A stretch of 25,347 nucleotides of DNA from Faecalitalea sp. UBA4312 (lineage in GTDB: Bacteria > Bacillota_I > Bacilli_A > Erysipelotrichales > Erysipelotrichaceae), in contig DGUK01000076.1 of the NCBI GenBank assembly GCA_002394635.1, positions 1 through 25,347 on the forward strand. Direction: 5' to 3'. The notes under the pieces were generated by a model. That model was not told the origin of the DNA. It ran no database searches and saw nothing but the letters and a program-made list of their open reading frames with translations. Shown here in pieces: positions 1 through 8,033 of the stretch. Made by a program: the position numbers and the translations under genes. Position 1 is the stretch's first letter, and the number at the start of each line of letters is the position of its first letter.

Positions 1-12
1 TTTTTTTACTGT

Positions 13-18
13 TATAAT
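13..18 (+). promoter_or_regulatory. Possible extended -10 element
   Basis: A perfect TATAAT preceded by TGT, an extended -10 arrangement. The -35 region lies outside the window. It would give a long leader ahead of the ChW protein gene, or belong to something unrelated upstream. The promoter at 89-117 is better supported. Confidence 0.3.
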
Positions 19-88
19 AGATTTTATAGAAACATTATGGGATTTTTGTCAAAGAAATTAGTTGAATAGTCAAGTATTGGACCGTTTT

Positions 89-117
89 TTGCATAATCAA
101 TGAAAATCTAGTATAAT
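89..117 (+). promoter_or_regulatory. Sigma-A-type promoter for the ChW protein gene
   Basis: A -35 element TTGCAT (89-94) and a perfect -10 TATAAT (112-117) are separated by 17 bp. The predicted transcript starts near 124, giving a short leader that carries the AAGGAG ribosome binding site at 135-140. It probably drives the two secreted-protein genes that follow. Confidence 0.75.
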
Positions 118-147
118 ACCAAAGGATAAATTGTAAGGAGTTTAGCT

Positions 148-1686
148 ATGAGAGTCATGAATGTAAAAAAGAGAGAAAGATTGGGAATATTATGGTTTAT
201 GATGTTCGTTGCGATGTTCTTCCTGTGCTCTACAGGGGTGCATGCAGCTGAAAATGAAGCGAGCTCAACAGTTGATACCGAAATAATCACAAGTGTTGGA
301 GTATCTGGTAATGAAAAGGATACGCAGACATCAACAAGTGAACAATCTGTTTCAGAGCAGGGACAGAATGAGAATGTCGAGCAGCCTGCCATTGCAGGGT
401 CGCAAGAGGAACAAAATGAAGTTGCTGAACCATCGATTGAATACCAGGCCCATGTTCAAAACATTGGATGGCAGGAGAAGAAATCGGATGGGCAGACAGC
501 GGGGACCACTGGACAATCCAAGCGTGTGGAGGCTTTAAAGATTACAATCGATAAGGCTGGCTATACGGGCGATATTGAATATCGGGTCCATGTTCAGAAT
601 ATCGGATGGACCAAATGGATCAAAAACGGTGCGATGGCCGGAACATCCGGACGATCTTTGCGTGTGGAAGCCATTCAGATCCGATTGACTGGAGATATTG
701 CTAGTGAGTATTCGATTTATTATCGCGTTCACTCACAAGATTATGGATGGCTCGGATGGGCCAAGGATGGAGAATATGCCGGAACGCAAGGCTATTCCAA
801 ACGAGTAGAAGCTCTACAAATCAGGCTGGTTAGTCAAAACAGTAACAATGCCCCTGTACAATCTAAGGAAGCTTTCCATGCTCCTTTGGTAAAATATCAG
901 GTTCATGTACAAAGCATTGGATGGCAGACAAAAAAGCAGGATGGACAGCTTGCCGGAACAACGGGTAAATCTAAACGTGTCGAAGCTTTGAAGATCGTTA
1001 TTAATAATCCCGCACTGGCTGGAAAGATCCTTTATCGGACACACGTACAAGGAATCGGATGGACGGATTGGACCAGTGACGGAACAATGTCCGGAACATC
1101 CGGACAATCCAAACGAGTGGAAGCTATCCAGGTAAAATTATCCGGAGATATTTCTGAAGATTATAACATTAGATATCGTACACACTGTCAGAATTTCGGA
1201 TGGCTCGGATGGGCTGAAAACGGAGATCCTTCCGGATCCCAGGGTTATTCTAGACGAGTAGAAGCACTGCAGATTGAAATCGTGGAAAAAGGGAAACCAC
1301 TTCCAAATAATAATGGTAATGCCTTTTATAAATATGATCCGACAGTATTCGGGAACCGTATTGTAGCTGCTGCTCGTGAACAAATAGGAGTATTACAATC
1401 TTGTACACAATTAGTAGCAAACACGATTTATAAAGTAACCGGAAAATACTTTCTTGGTAATCCAATGGATTATTTTAAAATGGGTACGACGGTGAGTACG
1501 CCGGTCCCGGGAGATCTGATTATTTACAACAATCATATCGCTGTTTTCTCAGGTACCGATGAAAATGGACGCCGAATGGCTGTCCATGGTGGATGGTTTG
1601 GCGCTAATATGTCTGGAGTAACCATTGAAACATTTGCGGATATCACAAGTGGTTATATTGTAGGATATGTACGTATAAAAGAATAA
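148..1686 (+). CDS. Secreted ChW-repeat protein with NlpC/P60-like peptidase domain
   Basis: Exported 512-residue protein. Residues 1-34 form a signal peptide: basic N-terminus, hydrophobic core, probable cleavage after VHA. A low-complexity acidic Ser/Thr/Glu/Gln stretch covers about 35-96. Six ChW repeats follow, at about 98-135, 145-182, 190-228, 249-284, 295-332 and 342-379, each with a GW pair and a G(T/S)xGxSxRVEA(L/I)xI core. The C-terminal domain (about 400-512) resembles NlpC/P60-type cysteine peptidases: candidate nucleophile C419 in QSCTQLV, H463 in NNHIAVF, and a conserved AVHGGW at 478-483. ChW repeats are thought to act in surface attachment or macromolecule binding, and the C-terminal domain would cut peptidoglycan peptides. 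The ATG at 148 has AAGGAG 7 bp upstream. The second gene follows after 31 bp. Enzyme activity is inferred from motifs only. Confidence 0.87.
   Translation: MRVMNVKKRERLGILWFMMFVAMFFLCSTGVHAAENEASSTVDTEIITSVGVSGNEKDTQTSTSEQSVSEQGQNENVEQPAIAGSQEEQNEVAEPSIEYQAHVQNIGWQEKKSDGQTAGTTGQSKRVEALKITIDKAGYTGDIEYRVHVQNIGWTKWIKNGAMAGTSGRSLRVEAIQIRLTGDIASEYSIYYRVHSQDYGWLGWAKDGEYAGTQGYSKRVEALQIRLVSQNSNNAPVQSKEAFHAPLVKYQVHVQSIGWQTKKQDGQLAGTTGKSKRVEALKIVINNPALAGKILYRTHVQGIGWTDWTSDGTMSGTSGQSKRVEAIQVKLSGDISEDYNIRYRTHCQNFGWLGWAENGDPSGSQGYSRRVEALQIEIVEKGKPLPNNNGNAFYKYDPTVFGNRIVAAAREQIGVLQSCTQLVANTIYKVTGKYFLGNPMDYFKMGTTVSTPVPGDLIIYNNHIAVFSGTDENGRRMAVHGGWFGANMSGVTIETFADITSGYIVGYVRIKE
439..1284 (+). repeat. Duplicated three-repeat ChW block
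   Basis: Two blocks (439-831 and 892-1284), each with three ChW repeats, align repeat for repeat: 1 with 4 (both xGWQxKKxDGQxAGTTG), 2 with 5, and 3 with 6 (both GWLGWA, then GSQGYS or GTQGYS). Repeats within a block differ more than their partners across blocks, so the unit of duplication was the triplet. Confidence 0.8.
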
Positions 1687-1717
1687 TAAATCAACATATT
1701 AGAGGGGATGAAGAGAA

Positions 1718-2386
1718 ATGTTGAAAAAAACAATCGTATCTTGGCTGATGATACTGGGAATGCTGTTTTCTATACCAGTATACGCTAAGACCGATATTCG
1801 GACGATTGGTGATTCGAAAAAAGGGGAACGGATCATGATCGTCAATAAAACGGGATCGGGAATCCAAGCGTTTTATACAGCCAGTGAAAAAGAAGATACG
1901 TTTGAAGCTGATCTTTTAGAAAATGAAAGAAGCATTAAACGGAATGAGTCTTGTTATATGTATTTTGAAGCGGACGCTTCATTGACATATGATGCAAAAA
2001 TACAGATTCGGAATATAGAGTATGTTCTGCATGATTTTCCAATTGGAGATGCGCAGACAATTGAGGTATATCTGGATGACTCAGAAGGGATTGCCTATAT
2101 TGAATACCAGTCGATCGAAACCCAGGAAATCATCAATACATATAATATCGAAGCCCAGCTTTTAAAAGAAGAACTTGGGGAAACCGAGTATGATGAAACC
2201 CAAATCTATGATCCTTACGGGAACTCTTCTACTGAAGAAGTGAGTGAACCGTTGGCAGAAGAAAAGACAGAGATCGATGAACAACAGGAACAAACACAAT
2301 CACAGGAAAACACTTCCGGGTTGTATGAACCTCCTGTCTATGATGACTCTTACTACAATGATATATATGGATACTATGCGGAGTGA
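1718..2386 (+). CDS. Small acidic secreted protein of unknown function
   Basis: 222 residues. A signal peptide covers about 1-23 (MLKK start, hydrophobic core, likely cleavage after VYA). Residues 38-125 look like a small beta-rich domain: it opens with IMIVNKTGSGIQAFY, passes a YDAKIQIRN strand and ends in an acidic EVYLDDSEG segment. This resembles short exported hypothetical proteins whose core begins with a V-N-x-T-G strand; I make that comparison from memory. The C-terminal 70 residues are Glu/Gln/Tyr-rich and low complexity, with no LPXTG motif or transmembrane anchor. A GAGGGGATG ribosome binding site lies at 1702-1710. The gene probably shares a transcript with the ChW protein, and its stop codon sits inside the terminator stem. 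Function unknown. Confidence 0.75.
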   Translation: MLKKTIVSWLMILGMLFSIPVYAKTDIRTIGDSKKGERIMIVNKTGSGIQAFYTASEKEDTFEADLLENERSIKRNESCYMYFEADASLTYDAKIQIRNIEYVLHDFPIGDAQTIEVYLDDSEGIAYIEYQSIETQEIINTYNIEAQLLKEELGETEYDETQIYDPYGNSSTEEVSEPLAEEKTEIDEQQEQTQSQENTSGLYEPPVYDDSYYNDIYGYYAE

Positions 2387-2402
2387 AAGACTTCGCTTTT
2401 TT
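2378..2402 (+). terminator. Intrinsic terminator overlapping the stop codon
   Basis: The 7-bp stem GCGGAGT / ACTTCGC (2378-2384 with 2390-2396, one G-T wobble) has a 5-nt loop and is followed by six T. The first base of the TGA stop codon is the last base of the left arm. Confidence 0.7.
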
Positions 2403-2434
2403 CATGGAATGTATGTTTCCTGATGTAGATTTCA

Positions 2435-2443
2435 TGGTATAAT
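2435..2443 (+). promoter_or_regulatory. Extended -10 promoter upstream of the CDP-glycerol transferase-like gene
   Basis: TGG followed directly by a perfect TATAAT (2438-2443). No good -35 is visible, as is common for extended -10 promoters. The start would be near 2450, about 57 nt before the ATG at 2507. Confidence 0.5.
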
Positions 2444-2506
2444 TGCTCAGTATAAGTATTTCCATAATACTTTTATTTAAGCGACTCATTAGAAAGAGGA
2501 TAGTGC

Positions 2507-3676
2507 ATGAAGGTGGTCAAACAATATTTAAATATATGGATTCGTGTCATCATACGATGTTGCATGCGAATTCTCTATATACTCCCGATCCGTTCAAATC
2601 GTATCATTTTTGAAAGTTTTGAGGGACTGGGATACAATTGCAGCTTAAAGTATATCAGCGAATACTTTCATGAAAAGGATCCTTCGATTGAACTGGTATG
2701 GGCTTTTGTTCATCCGGATCAGTTTGATAGTATTCCCGGCATTGTCCGAGTAAAATATAAATCCTTAAAATGGCTTTACTATCGAATTACATCAAAAGTG
2801 GTCATTTTTAATACCAATCTGATCATATATATTCCGCGAAGAAAGAATCAGCTGTTTATCAATACATGGCATGCCGGCGGTGCGTATAAACGAACTAGTG
2901 TACCTGTTGGAAGTGATATTTTCCTAAATTGGTGTTTTCGAACGATGGCCAGTTCAGAAATATCAATTTATCTCAGCAGCTCTGAGTTATTTACCAAGTA
3001 TAATATTATGGAGGCACACAGCTATACTGGGGAAATTTTGAATGCCGGACTGCCACGAAATGATATGTTTTTTGATGAGAAAAAAATAGCAGATAATAAT
3101 CAAAAAATACGTCAAGCGTACGGAATCGACCGGAATACATTGGTGGTGCTCTATGCTCCGACATTTCGTGGAATCGTTCATCATGGGAAAAAGATTGAAC
3201 AAGAACTGGATATTCCGATAACGATCCATGCGCTTGAGCAGCGATACCATCGTTCTGTTAAGATGCTGGTCCGCTATCATCACTGGGATAAAAACAATTA
3301 TGGATTGTATGAAGATGCCATCAGCGTTTCGGAATATCCGGACATGCAGGAATTATTGTGTTGCGCTGATGTATTGATTACCGACTATTCATCATCTATA
3401 TGGGACTATGCTTTGACCGGTAGACCATGTTTTCTGTATGTACCGGATCTACATAAGTATGCGGATATTGAACGAGGCCTTTATATGCCGATTGAGACTT
3501 GGGCAGGCATTATCTGCAAAAACATGGAAGAACTACAGAAGAAAATAATCACCTTGGATGAAGATCAATGCCGGCGGATTGCGAAAAACCATCTGGAAAC
3601 ATATGGTTCTTATGAAACAGGGCATGCGACAGAAATAATATACAATCGTATCAATAACTTCTTAAAGAGAACTTAA
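2507..3676 (+). CDS. CDP-glycerol glycerophosphotransferase family protein (TagB/TagF-like)
   Basis: 389 residues, the size of a single catalytic TagB/TagF-type domain without the N-terminal extension of long polymerases. The family transfers glycerol-phosphate (or ribitol-phosphate) from CDP-polyol to a glycan or teichoic acid acceptor at the inner membrane face. Visible family features: a hydrophobic basic N-terminal helix (about 8-27), NTWHAGGAYKR at 119-129 with the family histidine H122, GLPRNDMF at 181-188, YAPTFRG at 216-222, HHW at 258-260, and the nucleotide-site segment ADVLITDYSSS at 287-297. Start: ATG with AAAGAGGA about 6 bp upstream. It stands alone between two terminators with its own promoter. 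Whether it primes, polymerises or decorates cannot be read from sequence. Confidence 0.87.
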   Translation: MKVVKQYLNIWIRVIIRCCMRILYILPIRSNRIIFESFEGLGYNCSLKYISEYFHEKDPSIELVWAFVHPDQFDSIPGIVRVKYKSLKWLYYRITSKVVIFNTNLIIYIPRRKNQLFINTWHAGGAYKRTSVPVGSDIFLNWCFRTMASSEISIYLSSSELFTKYNIMEAHSYTGEILNAGLPRNDMFFDEKKIADNNQKIRQAYGIDRNTLVVLYAPTFRGIVHHGKKIEQELDIPITIHALEQRYHRSVKMLVRYHHWDKNNYGLYEDAISVSEYPDMQELLCCADVLITDYSSSIWDYALTGRPCFLYVPDLHKYADIERGLYMPIETWAGIICKNMEELQKKIITLDEDQCRRIAKNHLETYGSYETGHATEIIYNRINNFLKRT

Positions 3677-3700
3677 TTGATTTAGATAATATATTTAAGG

Positions 3701-3727
3701 CACAAATCGAAAGATTTGTGTTTTTTT
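3701..3727 (+). terminator. Intrinsic terminator
   Basis: Perfect 8-bp stem CACAAATC / GATTTGTG around a GAAA tetraloop (3709-3712), followed by seven T. It closes the glycerophosphotransferase transcript. Confidence 0.88.
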
Positions 3728-3749
3728 ATCAAATTAAATATAGGATAAC

Positions 3750-3778
3750 TTAACAAATTATGATATAAAAACTATATG
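3750..3778 (+). promoter_or_regulatory. Possible promoter for the tandem LtaS-like genes
   Basis: TTAACA (3750-3755) and TATATG (3773-3778) are 17 bp apart in an AT-rich stretch between a terminator and the next gene. The -10 is imperfect. An AAGAGGT ribosome binding site follows at 3802-3808. Confidence 0.4.
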
Positions 3779-3813
3779 TATGTTATTAAATATTCTGCAA
3801 CAAGAGGTCAATT

Positions 3814-5583
3814 ATGAAAAAAACAGGTAAAAAATTATTGTTTATATTGGATGTTGTTTGTGTTCTTTTGATCCAGTATGTCATGATGCAATATAGCTGT
3901 ATTCCGGGCTTTGTGCATTTTATTGACCAAAAGGTGTATATGATCGGAATCAATTATTTGATTCTCATAGCGTTTCATTTGTTCTTATTGCTTATTTTGC
4001 AAAGGTGGAGCATTTCTTTGTGTGTGAGCTCTATATTAATTTCTATATGGAGCATTTGTAACTACTATACGATCATGTATCATGGAAGTCCCTTGTTTTT
4101 GACAGAAGTTGCCAATATGACGACCGCTTTTAACGTTATAGGAAATTATCAGTATCCGATTGATCAGCCGATGATGAGTCTTATCTTGCTGATCCTATTA
4201 CTGGCAATCGGGGTAGCTTTCAGCTTTTTTTTACAGGAGAAAAGAACAGCGTTCCGATGGAAAAAATGGATGAGCCATTTTATTCTTTTGTTCGCTTCCG
4301 TCAATGTTCTTTTTTATTGCCTTTTCGGAAACGAAACGATCAAAGGGCGAAGTACCATGTCGTCATATTGGAAGGTGGGTGTTTCCCCTTATGGTATTTT
4401 AAGCTGCATCATTGAAGATGTTGACAAAAAAATCAATTATTTAAATAAACCTGAGGGTTACAATGTAGAAGAATTAGAGGATATTACGAATAAAAACAAG
4501 AAAACCGGTCAAACACCGGATGTCATCGTTATATTGAATGAGTCTTTTTATGATTTAAACTCTTATACGGATACGAAAGCAGAGGAAGACCCGTTAAATG
4601 ATTTCTACGGTATTGACAATGCCATCTACGGGAAGGCAATTTCACCAGGAAGCGGTGGTGGCACCAATGATTCGGAATTTGAATTGTTGACGGCAAATTC
4701 GATGTATTTGCTAAGAAACAGTGCTCCTTTTAATTATCTGGATTTCACACGCAATCACAACAACATTGTTCAGTATTTCAAGGATCTTGGCTACACGACC
4801 ACTGCGATGCATCCTTGCCGAGGCTCTAATTATTCCCGCCATATAGCTTATCCTGCCCTTGGATTTGACTCAACCCTTTTTGAGGAAAACATGAATACGA
4901 ATTATTATGGAAACCGATGGAACCTGGATAAAGATAATTACGCAGATCTGATTGATCATTACAACGCAATGGATTCATCGCCACGTTTTCTTTACTTGTT
5001 AACTTTTCAAAATCACGGAGGATGGGAACAAAACGAACCATCCTATGATACCATTCATACTTCGCGAGATTATGGCGATTTGAATGATGATATCAATGAA
5101 TACATGACATCCGTTCAAATGTCAGCACAGGCATTTCAAAATTTAACGGATTATTATATGGATGTTGACAGACCTGTCATGATTATTATGGTGGGAGATC
5201 ATGCACCGGCTTTCATCAATTCGTTGAACGGAGATGGTATGACGGAAACTGAAATGCAGATCCAGCGTCAGTCTGTCCCTTATGTAATTTGGGCAAACTT
5301 TAAACTGGAGGTTGGTGACAATCAAACGGATTATTTGGCAATGAATAGTTTGATGCCACTGGCTTTGGATATGGCAGATATGCCGATGACAACCTACCAG
5401 CAGATAAATCTATCCTTGCATAATGAGAAGGGGGTTTTTACCAAAGATGGTCTAACATATGATTTAAAAGGAAACATTGGAACAGTGGAGGAACTGTATG
5501 CCGAGCCACTTTGGCGTAAGTATGTTTTTATGGAATACAGCGCATTGAAAATGGATCATTATCAACAAGAACTATACGAATAA
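3814..5583 (+). CDS. LtaS-like membrane phosphoglycerol transferase (copy 1)
   Basis: 589 residues. The N-terminal 175 residues contain about five transmembrane helices (near 8-27, 42-63, 67-88, 120-140, 153-172). The rest is an extracellular alkaline-phosphatase/sulfatase fold domain. By alignment to LtaS motifs: metal ligand E243 in LNESFYD, nucleophile T284 in GGGTNDSEFE, H333 (AMHPC), H401 in FQNHGG, and metal pair D462-H463 in VGDHAP. Enzymes of this family move glycerol-1-phosphate from phosphatidylglycerol to an acceptor (LTA chains, glycans) outside the membrane. The ATG at 3814 has AAGAGGT 5 bp upstream. The paralogue starts 72 bp downstream, and both copies share a terminal motif (xYxxMEYxALK). 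It may build lipoteichoic acid or decorate the glycan made by the neighbouring genes. Confidence 0.87.
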   Translation: MKKTGKKLLFILDVVCVLLIQYVMMQYSCIPGFVHFIDQKVYMIGINYLILIAFHLFLLLILQRWSISLCVSSILISIWSICNYYTIMYHGSPLFLTEVANMTTAFNVIGNYQYPIDQPMMSLILLILLLAIGVAFSFFLQEKRTAFRWKKWMSHFILLFASVNVLFYCLFGNETIKGRSTMSSYWKVGVSPYGILSCIIEDVDKKINYLNKPEGYNVEELEDITNKNKKTGQTPDVIVILNESFYDLNSYTDTKAEEDPLNDFYGIDNAIYGKAISPGSGGGTNDSEFELLTANSMYLLRNSAPFNYLDFTRNHNNIVQYFKDLGYTTTAMHPCRGSNYSRHIAYPALGFDSTLFEENMNTNYYGNRWNLDKDNYADLIDHYNAMDSSPRFLYLLTFQNHGGWEQNEPSYDTIHTSRDYGDLNDDINEYMTSVQMSAQAFQNLTDYYMDVDRPVMIIMVGDHAPAFINSLNGDGMTETEMQIQRQSVPYVIWANFKLEVGDNQTDYLAMNSLMPLALDMADMPMTTYQQINLSLHNEKGVFTKDGLTYDLKGNIGTVEELYAEPLWRKYVFMEYSALKMDHYQQELYE

Positions 5584-5655
5584 AACAGTTTTCTTCATAT
5601 TTTATACTAATTAAAAATATAGAATATTATATATTAATGTGGTACTCTATATAAT

Positions 5656-7455
5656 ATGTATAATATTAAAGAGTTTTTTAATAAGAACGAGTTTAAATTA
5701 TTATGGGTACTAGGCATTTGTTCAGTACAATATGTCCTAATGGAATACAGTTGCATTCCTAGTTTAGACCGCTTTTTTAATCAGACCTACCGAATGATGT
5801 TTTTAAATATGTTCATTTTACTGACTCTTCAGTTATGGTTGAAAGTGCTATTTCAAAAATGGGGAATTACAATGGCTGTAAGCAGTCTGATAATTTCTGT
5901 GTGGAGTGCTGTAAATTACTATACCGTTTTATATCATGGGAGCCCGTTGTTTTTTAGCGAATTCCGTAATTTTACCACTGCCCTTGATGTAGCGGGCCAG
6001 TATAATTATTCGATTGACTCGGCAATGTGTAAGTTGATCTTATTGATGGTCATTGCATTAACTATGAGTGTTATATTGCTTATCTTTGAAAGAGAAAAAC
6101 TGTTTTTTGATCTTTCCCGGTTTGTAAAGAACGGTATTTGTACATTTGCATGCAGCGCTTTTGTATTTGTGTCATTGTTTGGTACAAGCTTTTTTAAAAA
6201 AAGGAACTCTTTGACCTGGCAATGGGCAGCTAGTGTAGAACCCAATGGAATTATCAGTTGTCTTATTGAGGATCTAGATAAAACGATTAATTACTTGAAA
6301 GAACCGGAAGGGTATAATGCGGATCAACTTGATAAGATAAACGTGTATACATCTAAAGATTCCGGGCAAAGGCCGGATATCATCCTGATATTAAATGAAA
6401 CATTCTACGATTTTGAAAATTATATAGATACTGAATCGGATGTTGATTATATGGAGAGCTTCTACAACTTAGAGAATGCATATTATGGAACAACGATTTC
6501 TCCAACACAGGGTGGTGGTACAAATAATTCAGAGTTTGAGCTGCTGACAAGTAATTCCATGTATCTTATGCAAAATTCAGCACCATTTAACTATCTTGAT
6601 TTCACAAAGAATCGAAATAGTGTTGCCGGTCATTTACATAATCTGGGATATACCAGCATTGCGATGCATTGCTCCTCCAAAACAAATTACCATCGGCATG
6701 TTGCGTATCCGGCGCTCGGTTTTGATAAGCCCATTTTGGGTAGGGGACATTATACACATAATGCATATGGAAATCGACAATGGCTGGACAGTGACAATTA
6801 TCAAGATATGATCAAAGAGTATGAGCAAATGGATGAGGGACCTCGTTTTATATATCTGCTGACCTATCAGAACCATGGGGGATATGAACAGAATGATGCT
6901 TCTTTTGACAAGGTACATGTAGGAAAAGATTTCGGAATGCAGACGGATGATATGAATGAATATCTTACCAGTGTTCAGATGTCATGTGAATCTTTTAAAG
7001 CATTGACAGAGTATTATAAAACCGTTGACCGTCCGGTAATCATTTGTATGGTGGGAGATCATGCGCCATCCTTCATCGGCCAAATACATAAAGAAGGGAT
7101 TTCTGAGACAGAAGAAAACTTGTTGAAACAAACGATTCCTTATGTAATCTGGTCCAATTATGAGTTAGACGTAAAGGACGTATATACGGAGAAGGCGAAA
7201 TTTATTGATCTTGTTCCTCTGATTTTAGAGATGGCAGATATGCCGATGACAACGTATCATAAAACGTGTCTGGATGTGCATAATGATGTACCGATCATTA
7301 CTAGTGATGGTATGTATGTCGATCAAAACGGAAAGTACGGATCGATTTCCAAGGAATATGAGTATTATGAGGAAATTCGTAATTATTATTATATGGAATA
7401 CAATGCACTGAAAGGTGGACATGATTATAGAAAAGAGCTGTTTGAATTAAAATAA
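5656..7455 (+). CDS. LtaS-like membrane phosphoglycerol transferase (copy 2)
   Basis: 599 residues, paralogous along its length to the preceding gene, with the same order of membrane helices then a sulfatase-fold domain. Key residues are kept: E248 (LNETFYD), T289 (GGGTNNSEFE), H338 (AMHCS), H407 (YQNHGG), D468-H469 (VGDHAP). The C-terminus carries YYMEYNALKGGHD, echoed in the remnant at 10873-10998. No Shine-Dalgarno site precedes the ATG at 5656; an AT-rich TATAAT abuts it. The start is supported by alignment with copy 1, where the first helix begins at the same place. Copies differ most in the membrane part and the 225-280 linker, so acceptor preference may differ. Probably cotranscribed with copy 1. 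Confidence 0.86.
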   Translation: MYNIKEFFNKNEFKLLWVLGICSVQYVLMEYSCIPSLDRFFNQTYRMMFLNMFILLTLQLWLKVLFQKWGITMAVSSLIISVWSAVNYYTVLYHGSPLFFSEFRNFTTALDVAGQYNYSIDSAMCKLILLMVIALTMSVILLIFEREKLFFDLSRFVKNGICTFACSAFVFVSLFGTSFFKKRNSLTWQWAASVEPNGIISCLIEDLDKTINYLKEPEGYNADQLDKINVYTSKDSGQRPDIILILNETFYDFENYIDTESDVDYMESFYNLENAYYGTTISPTQGGGTNNSEFELLTSNSMYLMQNSAPFNYLDFTKNRNSVAGHLHNLGYTSIAMHCSSKTNYHRHVAYPALGFDKPILGRGHYTHNAYGNRQWLDSDNYQDMIKEYEQMDEGPRFIYLLTYQNHGGYEQNDASFDKVHVGKDFGMQTDDMNEYLTSVQMSCESFKALTEYYKTVDRPVIICMVGDHAPSFIGQIHKEGISETEENLLKQTIPYVIWSNYELDVKDVYTEKAKFIDLVPLILEMADMPMTTYHKTCLDVHNDVPIITSDGMYVDQNGKYGSISKEYEYYEEIRNYYYMEYNALKGGHDYRKELFELK

Positions 7456-7475
7456 CAGACATAATTATAGATCAT

Positions 7476-7505
7476 AAAAAGAACCGGATATGGCCGGTTC
7501 TTTTT
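7476..7505 (+). terminator. Strong intrinsic terminator
   Basis: GAACCGG / CCGGTTC (7481-7487 with 7494-7500) around the 6-nt loop ATATGG. The flanking A5 and T5 tracts can extend the pairing to 12 bp. It ends the tandem LtaS-like transcript; the symmetrical A/T flanks could also work on the other strand. Confidence 0.85.
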
Positions 7506-7565
7506 ATGGGGTTAGACGATCCTGTAGAAAAGTCAAAGGTATATTGTAAAGGAAGATACTTTTTA

Positions 7566-8029
7566 TGTTATGATTACATATATTTATGAAAAGGATATTT
7601 ATGAAAGGATCCTTCCTTATGTATCGTAATACAGATGAATATTACAATACATAGGCGGCCAGCTATGGAAAAGTGATGTTTATATGTTGATCACAACCTG
7701 GATCATGATTATCTGAACCATGGACATGATGACCTATTCGAGCTATTAAAAGTGTTCACCGGCAGGGTCTTTCATCTGTAGCAGACTTTAATTATGGAAA
7801 TACATTCTGATGGCAATGGGTTTTGACGCAATAGGAGTCTTGATATCAAAAGTCCTCAGACATCGTAAATTTGACAATGACAGGTTTAATCCTTTGATGT
7901 TGTTGTTGAAATCTATAGCATCCTTTACGTAGGCGAGCCGCGTGTTTTATAAAAGATGCTAAATGGTCAATCAAAGGATTAGAAAGGAATATGATATTCG
8001 TGTACTGACAAAGTACATGTATATCATAC
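7566..8029 (+). pseudogene. Decayed gene of unrecognised family
   Basis: No intact gene exists between 7506 and 8029, but gene-like signals do. TGT plus TATGAT (7566-7574) could be an extended -10. AAAAGGA (7589-7594) sits 6 bp before an ATG at 7601, and that frame closes after 17 codons at 7652-7654. Downstream, coding-like pieces appear in different frames: about 31 codons with an FELLKVFTGRVFHL-like string ending at a stop at 7779-7781, and a longer basic and hydrophobic stretch around 7840-7990 broken by two stops. This fits a gene killed by several indels and stops. I cannot name the ancestral family. The open minus-strand frame here (7846-8031) has no start signals or recognisable domain. 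Confidence 0.42.
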
Positions 8030-8033
8030 ATGT
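8015..8033. repeat. 7-bp inverted repeat over the start of a GT2 gene
   Basis: ACATGTA (8015-8021), 5-nt spacer TATCA, TACATGT (8027-8033). The right arm contains the ATG at 8030. It could be an operator, an mRNA hairpin hiding the start, or chance in AT-rich DNA. Confidence 0.35.

Noticed and set aside
439..1284. Regular repeats considered as a CRISPR-like or satellite array
   Set aside because: The periodicity is codon-based and fully explained by protein ChW repeats; there are no identical DNA repeats with unique spacers.
7846..8031. Minus-strand 61-residue frame in the gap before the GT2 gene
   Set aside because: No ribosome binding site or recognisable domain; the plus strand shows the better gene-remnant signals.
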